This document shows positions 55,901 to 64,000 of a stretch of DNA of 64,000 nt, in pieces. The DNA is from Ciona savignyi (lineage: Eukaryota > Chordata > Ascidiacea > Phlebobranchia > Cionidae), in the NCBI GenBank assembly GCA_000149265.1, contig CH001397.1:167382-231381 (forward strand), in the 5' to 3' direction. A model generated the notes under the pieces. The model made no database searches and had not been told where the DNA came from. It saw only the letters and a program-made list of their open reading frames with translations. A program made the translations under genes and the position numbers. Each line of letters opens with the position of its first letter. The first letter of the stretch is position 1.

Positions 55901-57324
55901 TGCTTTTATTATACATATGGCGCGTCCGAATACTGGAGTCTGTAATGCTAAAGATTTACTAGTGTTACTCGCGTAAGCTTCCACACACGAGTGAATTCTT
56001 ACTCGCCCTAAATTGGATGGATATTTAGCCCAGTTTTCAAATGTGCTCATATCATATATTGACATATCTGATACAATCACAAACCTTCCCCACATACATT
56101 TACACAGATGCGTCTTTTTGCAAATTAAAGCCAAGCTTAAAATTTAGTTAGTATAATAAACAACCTAGGTGGACTGTGTTCGCTATTTATATCTTATGTT
56201 TTAAAAATCAATATATCGCCTTTGTATTTATTAGTGAAACATACTGAAGCAGTGTCTACCTAACTCTACTTAGCTTACTTTATATTTACCATTGACATAT
56301 GAACAATAATAAACACCCATTCATATGTTGCATTGGTAACAGTATACAATATCACATTTTGAATGTTTGTATGACCTATAAACAAATATATCTGGATTTT
56401 TATATATTTAAATATCAAAAAATCTATCCATTGGCTTTTAATTTATTTTTAAATGTTACTTGTGTAACTTCCTTGAAAGATTTAATTGGGTTACTTCCTT
56501 GAAAGGTTTAATTGTGTTACTTCCTTGAAAGGTTTAATTGTGTTACTTCCTTGACAGATTTACTTGTGTTACTTCCTTGAAAGATTTACTTGGGTTACTT
56601 CCTTGAAAGATTAACCAGTATTACTCACATGACCTTTCACATGCGAGTAAATTCTCATTCTCCCGAAATTTGATAGATTTTTGGCCCTGTTTTCAAATGC
56701 GCTCAAACCTTATATCAATATTTGACATATTAGATACAATCACCAACCTTTCCCATATACATTTACACACATATATTGGTATAATGTACAACCTAGGTGG
56801 ACTATGTGCGCTATTTATATCTTATGTTTAAACAAATCAATACATCGCCTTTGTATTTATTAGTGAAACACACTAAAGCAGTGTATATCTTACTCTATTT
56901 AGCTCACTTTATATTTACCATTGACATATGAACGATCATAAACACCCATTCATATGTTGCATTGGTAACAGTATACAATATCACATTTTGAATGTTTGTA
57001 TGAGCTATAAACAAATATATCTGGATTTTAATATATTTTAAACATCAAAACTTCTATCCATTGGTCTTTTTATTTACTTTTATGTAAAGTTAAAATAAAC
57101 CTATTTAAATGAATCAATAAATGTTAAAAGTCGAATAACAGAAGAAAAACAAGACTGTTAACGATTCCTTCTATTTTGCGTTTTAAGTCCGATTGCTTTT
57201 AATGTTTACTTCAAATCATAGTTAACCATAACTTACCATGAAAAAGTATGAAAAGATTGATAAATGTCCATGAAAGTATAGACTTTTCACTCCAACTGCT
57301 GCCGAATATCATAATCATCATCAT
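49906..57324 (-). CDS. Receptor copy E: one-base insertion in Ig3 beside an assembly gap
   Basis: Exons: 57324-57237, 55609-55274, 55066-54878, 54765-54635, 54573-54432, 53881-53587, 53532-53266, 52894-52742, 52707-52631, 52563-52322, 52269-52238, 52021-51966, 51468-51420, 51149-51106, 50007-49906. Exon 6 is 295 nt against 294 in the others, from an extra T in the run at 53847-53851. As written the frame ends after about 20 residues of Ig3. The gap at 53922 is only 40 bp away and the intervening bases match no sister copy, so an edge-of-contig error is as likely as a true mutation. All other exons are open. Exon 10 carries the ADS insertion shared with D, and the tail keeps all six tyrosine motifs. 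Intron 14 holds a piggyBac-like element. Intron 1 is enlarged by a local duplication. Confidence 0.72.
50143..51024. mobile_element. Non-autonomous piggyBac-like element in intron 14 of E
   Basis: Perfect 14-bp inverted ends (CCCTTTAGAAACGA and its complement) and flanking TTAA at 50139-50142 and 51025-51028. The matching intron of copy A holds a single TTAA in the same words (GGTTTAAGTAACTAAATCC, TTAA at 14012-14015), giving the empty site. TTAA targets and CCC-starting ends are the piggyBac signature. No transposase frame is seen in the 882 bp. Confidence 0.92.
53922..54021. other. Assembly gap (100 N) in intron 5 of copy E
   Basis: A 100-N placeholder at the same intron as the gap in copy C, in the repeated MITE-like DNA. 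Mis-joining of paralogues here is a real possibility. Confidence 0.95.
55985..57065. repeat. Tandem duplication inside intron 1 of copy E
   Basis: The 55985-56440 segment and 56640-57065 are near-identical (both hold ACAACCTAGGTGGACT and TATATCTGGATTTT). The sister copies have this sequence once. Confidence 0.85.
56453..56625. repeat. Minisatellite in intron 1 of copy E, about 28-bp unit, six copies
   Basis: TTACTTCCTTGAAAGATTTA repeats six times with small changes, between the two halves of the intron duplication. It was probably built from the GATTTACTTGTGTTACTCGC part of the MITE-like element. Confidence 0.88.
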
Positions 57325-57382
57325 ACAGTTCAACTCTCTCCAGTCCAACTAAATTGTTCGCATTTGAACAGGAAGCCTGAAC

Positions 57383-57408
57383 GGGAATTCCCCTACCGTG
57401 AATCCCCT
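57383..57408 (-). promoter_or_regulatory. KappaB-like sites upstream of copy E
   Basis: GGGGAATTCCC (57383-57393) and, just above, AGGGGATTCACG. Distal GGGGAATTCCC is at 57657-57667, with a weaker GGAGAATTCCC near 57804. Confidence 0.5.
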
Positions 57409-57477
57409 ACCGAAAATCGATAATATTCCTGGTTACATAGAGATTTAAAATTAGTTTAGAAAGGTGTGTTAAAACAG

Positions 57478-57585
57478 GGCTGTGTACGGTCTTGTGGCCG
57501 AATGGTTTACGCGACCGATACATATACCGACATAGAAACAAAAACGATCTTTGTAACGAGCTCATCAGATTCGAAACCAAGCCCA
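57478..57585 (+). mobile_element. Short tRNA-like SINE upstream of copy E
   Basis: Same insertion as 28432-28530, in the duplicated flank. Confidence 0.6.
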
Positions 57586-58215
57586 CAAAAAAAAACTACG
57601 ACTGAAATTATAATCGTAAAAAATATCGATAATCGCAATTATCGTTAGTAAACATAGGGGAATTCCCATTATTCAAATTAAACGCGATTAGCCCATCATA
57701 GGTTCGAAACTTAGTTCGCTAAAAAAAAACGACGGCTGCAACGATATTCGCAAAAAGTATTAATAATCGCGAATCACGTATCGCGATTATCGTTAGTAAA
57801 CATGGAGAATTCCCATCATCAATACTAAACGCCATAAACGAATTGAAATTTGAAATGCGTTTCTTGGTGACAAATAAACTACAGTTTATCTTTAAATAGG
57901 GCTTGTAAATAAAATCAACCTTATTTTTAACTATTGCATTAAATTAGTTTTAGTGTTCAGTCTTTCTTTACGGAAAATATGAATAGCATAGTTATTTAAA
58001 AACGTAGACAGAAACAAGTGCAAACTACAGTAGTTTAGTACACGTCCGTAAATAGAGACGGTACAACGGATAAGTAGCGTGGATGTTATATTTTACTTTA
58101 GAGAAAACAAATTGATGCAGAAACTTATTTAAGTCAAATATAAAAATTCAAAAAAATAATTTTATTTATAGAAATTCGAATATTTCAAAAAAGTGTAGGT
58201 TGGGTATCCAAACAC

Positions 58216-58747
58216 GTGTAGCGACCTCAAGTGTTACATAAGATTTATGATGGCCGCAGACGACATCTGCGCTGACATTGCGTCATCACTGAACTATTAT
58301 TACCGCAGCTGACGAATAACCTTGTCTATATATAAGTTTATTTCACTTTGGCTCCAGAGGATGGAAGGCTCCTAACGTAGAGCTCCTATAGAGAGAGTCC
58401 TAACGCATTAAGTAATATCTTGTATGTGAATAATACAGAGAGTTTTTACCTGAAATCTATATCGTTGCAACATCTAACGATTTACTCGTAATTGGTACTA
58501 AGTTAATTGCCTCAATTGCTCAATACAATTGATGTTATAAAACTACTGAGGCGTTTATCGACGAAACACAGCAGATAGTCAAGTCAAAGAGTCGTTACGC
58601 AGAAAACCTCAAGTAATTAGCGCACCTCCGAGAATCGAGATAGCGCGTAGGGAATCGCAGATCGCATCAGGTGTTGTAACCGGCCTACCTGGGGCCTACA
58701 ACGAACAATCTAACAAAATAGGCAGCGACCTGCAACGGCTCCCTACA
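58216..58747 (+). mobile_element. Solo LTR with 4-bp target duplication and empty site
   Basis: Ends TGTAGCGACC and CTCCCTACA; a TATA box (CTATATATAAG) lies near 58326. CACG flanks both sides (58212-58215 and 58748-58751). The duplicated B flank reads AAACACGTAAATC at 28987-28999 with one CACG. This marks a 532-bp insertion that came after the B/E flank duplication. The rest of the retrotransposon is absent, as after recombination between two LTRs. Confidence 0.88.
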
Positions 58748-58751
58748 CACG

Positions 58752-59070
58752 TAAATCAGCGACTTGCAAGCAACAGGATGGTTTTAGACTCGAAACCTGC
58801 AGCTGATTCGATGGTCGTGTCCTTGGTTAATGCATTTAGCAGATGTTATCAGAACAAATTGAATTATGGGCCTCTACTAACAATTAAAGGAACGTCTCAA
58901 TCATATGCAATACAAAGTAATAGCTTCAGTAACCCGACGGTGTGGACGAGGTATAACGATTACCCGTGTCCTATAACGACCCTTACGTATTCGCGAAGAA
59001 AATCTGATGATTTTTCGTGTGGTAACGTCTCATTTAATCGGCCCCATTCATGGGGACAATTTAAAACAGC
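58752..59070 (+). mobile_element. tRNA-derived SINE variant (twin of 28994)
   Basis: Same variant and same insertion as at 28994. It gives a spurious 110-codon open frame on the plus strand. Confidence 0.6.
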
Positions 59071-59139
59071 GCCACCACCAGGAGGAATAAATCAGGCGAC
59101 TCTCTTATAATCAATGCGCATCGTAGCAGTTAGCTGGAT

Positions 59140-59265
59140 GTGTACGGTCTTGTGGCCCGATGATTAACGCGACCGATACATTTACCGATTCTTATACAAA
59201 AACGGTCCTGGTCCTGGTGATGAGCCTATCATGAGTTCGAAACTTGGCACAGTAAAAATAAAGAA
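59140..59265 (+). mobile_element. Short tRNA-like SINE
   Basis: Second family (GTACGGTCTTGTGGCCCGAT ... GAGTTCGAAACTTGGC). It marks the end of homology with the B flank. Confidence 0.6.
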
Positions 59266-59496
59266 GTTGGCCAGATGCAATCAAATAGGAATCATATTAA
59301 ATACACAGTGCATCCTATTTGGTCAACAAATCAAATGTATTCAATAAAATCGCTTTAAAATAAATACGATTAGGTATAATTAAAATCAATTTCGATTTGC
59401 TTTCGCCGTGAGAATAAAGATTACCAAATAAATATTTTTATAAACAATACAGTGCAATATACAGCTCGACTGTCGGCATGAGGGGCGTGTTAATCT

Positions 59497-59657
59497 CATT
59501 CCTCGTACTCCTCCTCCTATCCTTCTCCTCTCAACCCCTCCTGCTCATTTTAACTCCTTCCCCTTCCTCCTATTCTTCTCCTATTAACTCTCCTTTCTCC
59601 TCTTAACTCTTCCTTTTCCTCTTAACTCCTTCTTCTTCTCTTAACTCCCCCTTCCCA
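59497..59657. repeat. Polypyrimidine tract
   Basis: About 160 bp that is almost all C and T, with repeated CTCCTCTTAACTC words, about 270 bp beyond the LARP6 stop codon. Confidence 0.85.
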
Positions 59658-59929
59658 GAGCAAACTTACGCAACACTATATTTCACTTATATTTTGTATT
59701 TGCTCATTAAGTGTCTTCGGCAACATTGCTCGTGACAATTCAGTGAAATTGAAGATAAAAATAAAATACTCAAAAACGGATGATACAGATAACTGGTATA
59801 CCTAATACCGTTGGCATAATACTTAAAAATACTCCATTAAAAGTTCAGCTCACATAATGTTTCGGTCACAACTTGGAAACTTATGGAATAAAATAGAAAG
59901 GCACAAAAGAGTTCAAATAGTTTAAGATC

Positions 59930-62900
59930 TCAAACGAGAGATTTTCTGAATCCTCGTGTGAAACCTTTAGTAGAGTTGTCACGTGGTCCGACGGGGTAAC
60001 GAATAATACCGGCCGGGATACGATTGATTGGCGACGCTCTTCGCTGAAGCCTAATCTCGCCTGACGCGTCGCTGCTGTCGGATTCGGGATTCTCAGTTGT
60101 AAGGGACCTGTTGTTTCGCTTTATATTCCTATTGTATGTTGGCTTTGTAATATCAGAGTGTCTGTGTCTTTCGTCGCCACTGGAATGATTGGAGTGGCTG
60201 TAACCACTGTCGGATGCGGGGTATTTTAGCCGGTTGGCCGTCCTTCGAACCGTGGAAGAGTCCGAATCAGACCCAGAGCCTGATATCCCCGCGTCATAAT
60301 CCCTGCTTTGTGACGATTGAAGTGCTGAAATGTTCGACTTGAAGCATTTACTGGAGAACACAGGGAGATTTTGAAGTCCCTCGCATACTTTGGGTAGAAC
60401 GCTTTGCTCCCGCGGTAACTCGGGTGTTTCATTATCGCCTGTGACAATTGATCAAGTTAGTCCGACTTGTATGTATGGAGCGCTTAATGAAGTGAAAGTT
60501 GTAAGGATGGAAACTTTTTTTAGTCATTTGAACCGTTTTTTTATGGGTCGGTATATGACGCGTTACCCATTCGGGCACACGAACTTACAATAAGGAGAGA
60601 AACTGCTACAAAAACAAACGACTTCTATAAAAAAAAACTGCCTTGATGACTAGCCCATCATTTAAATCTTAGCCGGGTGTTAAAATAATATGAAAACTAT
60701 TTAACTGTGCCTAAACACTAATCTAAACACGAAAACTAATTCTATAACCCCATCCCTAGTACCCACTCCTTAATCCCGAAACGAATCCCAACTCTTAACC
60801 CAGCACTAAACCTAGAACTTTCATCAGCGCCAATGCCATAATTCTTATTTTTATTTATACAGATCCCTACATAGTCGTGTACAGCTTATAGTTAACAGAA
60901 AGAAACGGCTCGAAGATCACTGGTTCAACACACAGCAAGGGACTAAAGATTCCGACCAACCTTTGTATTTCCTGTACAGCGTGCGTCGCAAGCGGGCCCC
61001 GGGTTTAAGTAGCGCGACCCTCAAACTGTTGAAGTCACGATTCTTCATGTTTATCTCCCGACACGCTCCCTGGGCTTCTTCCTGGGACTCGAATTCGATC
61101 AACGCGCAGTATTCCTTCCCCAAGTCCGGTACCCACTGTGTTGGGGGGAGTAAGTGGTTAGGATGATCGTGTTAGGGGAAAACCCTGAGGAGTTTATTAG
61201 AATAATATAGGTATAATCATTTTCGGTGTGCTAGGTGGTTATGGTGGTAGTGTTTGTTTATGTTTGCAACCGGGTCAAGAAAGCCTTGGGTATTTTTAGA
61301 ATACAAGGTTTACCTGTTGTCGCCATACCACCGTTGTTTTTCAGCATTGTTGCTACACTATGGTTGATGTTGTGTATATTACAAAAAATAGTTGAGAATT
61401 GTTATGCTTTTACCGAAATTGGGAAATCTTATATGTACTTCTTACAGTCAATACAACAGTTGTATAAAGTATATTTACCATGCATGTGGAAATGCAGGAT
61501 ATTCATGTTTATGAATTATAGGATCATCATTTCCATGTATATAATAACCAAGGGGGTTAACACACAGGCAATCGTCAGATTACCTTGCGCCCACCATCGG
61601 GTTACCGGCGCTATTGCATTGTCTTGTGTGTGATTCACACGTTGCATTAATTTGGTAGAACCCATTAATCCAATGGGTTAAGGTAATGTTCGTTAAATGC
61701 CACGACTAAGGACACAACCAACTATAACTAGCGACTAGTTTCATCAACTTTGGTACAACTAAGTATTTCTCTGGATTCGGGCAAGATCCGCTAAGCACAT
61801 TACCCATAAACAAAAAAAATATTACAGCTGGTTCCGAAACCATCACCTTTTGGGTGACGGTCAGGCGAACTACGCTTGATGCGCATACAACCCAAGTTAC
61901 GTCGTAGAAACAACGTTGCAAACATTATCTAAGTATGACGCGCAACCAAATGTACCGCTGTGTAGTCCCTCAAATATGGTGGCAGCGTCTTTCCCGGCTT
62001 CAGCACACGAACTTGGGCGAGGTCACCAAAACACGCGAACAGAGAAGTGACCGACTCGACCGTGGGCACGGCCACGGGTAGATTGATGGCAATGACTGTG
62101 CGGATTAGCCGAGGAGGCTCCAAGGTGCTGGGTAATGGTTTCTTTCTTCGCATCTAAAAATACATTTGATTTTTGAAATACAGGGTGTTTATTCATGTAT
62201 ATGTATAAGAAAACGCAAGGGGCTATCACAGAGGCAACTATCAGATTACTTCAGGTAATTAACAGGTAATAAACTATCAGATATTACGTAATCTATTGCA
62301 ATAGATTAGGATAAGATAGGATATTCATGTTTATTTCCGTGAATGGGAAAACCAATAAGCGTTAACATAAGGGCAAACGTCAGATCACCTAGGGTTACCT
62401 AAGCTATTGCAGTAGATTAGAATAAAATAGAAGGATATTCATTTTTTATTTCCGTGAATGGGAAAACCAAGAGGCGTTAACACACGGCCAATCGTCAGAT
62501 TACGTCGGGTTACCGTAGCTATTTCAGTGTGTTTCAGTTCAACTCACACATTGGTTTAGACAGGGGTGGGCAACTTTTCTAGTTGGCGGGCCAGATGTGG
62601 AAAAATTAAGTTCTTGGTGGGCCGGATTATTAGATAAATAATATTCAATAACTTAACCACATACTTATTCACTAAATTATTGCCACAGTTTCCATGTGCT
62701 AACACAATTGTTTGTTCACAAAGGCAATTGTTTATTTAAGTAGAGCGATAGCCAACTTTTAGGAATGATACGTCGGACTACATTAGTGTGTGGTTAGATA
62801 CAGACAGCGGGCCGGACCAGGGCCACGTTACAGGTTATTGTTAGAGACAGTCTGGGGCCCGCGGGCCGTATGTTGTCCACCCGTATGTTGTCGTTCGCCC

Positions 62901-63222
62901 ACACCACTCTGGCATTCATGTTGTATGACGAACGAAAGTACGATCCCGTGGTCGACTGTTTAGCGTCATAAATGCATATACAGAATGCTTGTAATATACC
63001 CACTGACATGGCCATCCCTAGTTCGATACTTAGCTCGGTAAAATTTTCTTACTTTTGCAAAAGAAAGAAAGAACTCACCATCGTGTTATCGTCGCTTGTT
63101 TCGAGTTTGTCTGATAAACGTGCGCAGAACGTCACCGTGCGGACATCTTTAGTGAGTGACTTCATCCGTTTGAGGGCAGCAATCCTTTTTATACTGACGT
63201 AACCGTCTTCGTTCTGCGAAAT
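59930..63222 (-). CDS. LARP6: La-related protein 6 (LARP6), lacking its first exon(s)
   Basis: RNA-binding protein; vertebrate LARP6 binds stem-loops in collagen mRNAs through its La motif and RRM. Exons: 63222-63079 (second half of the La motif: GYVSIKRIAALKRMKSLTKD), 62153-61956 and 61135-60961 (RRM: RTVIAINLP, LFACFGDLAQVRVLKPGK, then EYCALIEFESQEEAQGA), and 60438-59930 (Ser-rich linker and the C-terminal motif GIIRYPVGP...TKGF found at LARP6 ends). Phases join at all three introns, and the C-terminal exon starts at a CACAG acceptor and ends at TGA. Exons upstream of 63222 (La motif start, N-terminus) are not visible up to 64000 and probably lie outside. Exon bases are GC-richer than the introns. 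It is the firmest single-copy anchor in the window. Confidence 0.92.
61495..61760 (-). mobile_element. SINE in the first RRM intron of LARP6
   Basis: Minus-strand main-family SINE with a 25-bp internal insertion near its tail (TTATAGGATCATCATTTCC). Confidence 0.65.
62170..62555 (-). mobile_element. Cluster of three SINE 3' fragments in LARP6 intron
   Basis: Three tail-plus-body fragments, all minus strand, begin near 62182, 62308 and 62427. The last two share AGATTAGRATAARATAG at their junctions and look like a tandem duplication of one insertion. Confidence 0.6.
62561..62885. mobile_element. hAT-type MITE, right end decayed
   Basis: Left end CAGGGGTGGGCAACTTTTCT and right end CGGGCCGTATGTTGTCCACC fit a hAT element of about 320 bp. 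The terminal CCTG is altered and no 8-bp duplication is clear. Confidence 0.6.
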
Positions 63223-64000
63223 CTGAAAATAAAAAGCACAGGTTGTAATTGTCATTGATTAAAATATAAAATTGACATAAAAATGATAACATTTTAAGCT
63301 GTGTTAAAAGATGATTAATATATAAAATCATATCTATATAAAATGGCGACATAAAATTAATGTATAAAATAAAAAATAAAATCTACATAAAAATTATAAA
63401 ATCTTGATTATTGTAAAAAATTGATTATTGTATAAAATCTAAAATAGCAGATTATCATAATGATAACGATATTTGCAGACAAATATGTCCTGTTTACAAA
63501 GCAAGCGACGTAAATGTTTATCTTCAATAATTGACCCGGGTATTATAAATCACCTCAAAATATTCACTTTATATGTCGGGACCGTAGCCTATATGTATCC
63601 TGCATTTACATATATGGCCGATAAAATCTTATACAATCTACGTTCGAGTATTTACTAACACTCATTTGTGAATTTGGAGCTTATAAATGATCCACGAAAT
63701 AGAGTGCAATTAGAAATCAACTCAGTAGATTCATGTTATGTATTGGGATGGTGTGTGTATTGTAGATATACATACACCGTTGATATTAGCGAGAATTACC
63801 ACGTTGTACCTTGAACTTAAATGTAAAAAGTCACAGTGTGTGTACCCGGCCTAAGTGTTGATTACCCAGCTGCGGGGAAGTACATGCAGAACAGCACTGG
63901 TCTACTTGTTGCGCCCCGGGCTGTCAGTCAAAAGGTGGTGGACTCGAAACCAGCTGCTGGCTGTACAATTTTCCTTTTTTTAACCGAGCTAAGTTTCGGC
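63223..64000. other. No further gene seen
   Basis: AT-rich DNA with many TATAAAATC-like words (63310-63450), probably LARP6 intron. Near 63930 a GTGGACTCGAAACC word resembles a SINE box B, but nothing longer supports it. Confidence 0.5.

Noticed and set aside
58778-59110. 110-codon plus-strand frame
   Set aside because: It lies within a SINE variant; the twin at 29000 is broken by a few changes.
60226-60447. Alternative minus-strand frame overlapping the LARP6 last exon
   Set aside because: It overlaps the frame that joins in phase with the RRM exons and carries the LARP6 C-terminal motif, so it is a shadow.
61235-61633. 132-codon plus-strand frame in a LARP6 intron
   Set aside because: It ends in a SINE, has no domain and lies antisense in an intron.

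Overview
The window looks like nuclear DNA of an ascidian tunicate, most likely a Ciona. This rests on AT-rich, intron-dense genes with short exons, abundant tRNA-derived SINEs ending in ATCCT repeats, and chordate-type genes. The species is inferred, not shown. Two 100-base N runs (37533-37632 and 53922-54021) are assembly gaps.

Left flank (1-13 kb): the N-terminal four exons of a CCDC171-like coiled-coil gene (minus strand), a possible TMEM179-like C-terminal exon, then a field of mobile DNA. That field holds SINEs, a solo LTR, an element with TTA target duplications and internal tandem repeats, a TA-flanked inverted-repeat element inside a hAT fragment, and two hAT-type elements nested one in the other, each with a perfect 8-bp target duplication.

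Core (13.8-57.3 kb): five tandem, head-to-tail copies (here A-E, all minus strand) of one 15-exon gene. Each is predicted to make a type I membrane receptor of about 730 residues: signal peptide, Cys-rich Ig-like domain 1, one sushi/CCP domain, four more Ig-like domains, one transmembrane helix and a tail with six tyrosine motifs (YVEL, YVNT, YMDI, YEVV, YENI, YEI-COOH). I know of no named family with this exact layout. The membrane-distal Ig1 differs most between copies, while the CCP, Ig2-Ig5 and tail are nearly constant. All five copies have a palindromic kappaB-like site about 50-60 bp upstream of the start codon and another about 310-470 bp upstream. B and C read open throughout. D looks open only through paired compensating changes in exons 9-10. 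A has a 2-bp deletion that cuts the tail, and E has a 1-bp insertion near a gap. A decaying Ig-like exon lies downstream of copies A, B, C and E. Shared indels give a different copy relationship in each part of the gene, which suggests gene conversion or unequal crossing-over.

Between B and C a small plus-strand sushi-domain remnant carries its own poly(A) signal. Right flank (57.3-64 kb): a duplicated 5' flank with a solo LTR that has a clean empty site in the sister copy, a pyrimidine-rich tract, and most of a LARP6 gene (minus strand: La motif half, RRM, C-terminal motif).

Working model: a young, expanding cluster of cell-surface recognition receptors with a diversifying outer domain, an SH2-recruiting tail and Rel/NF-kappaB-like promoter sites, as expected for innate immune or allorecognition receptors. 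Function is inferred from architecture only.
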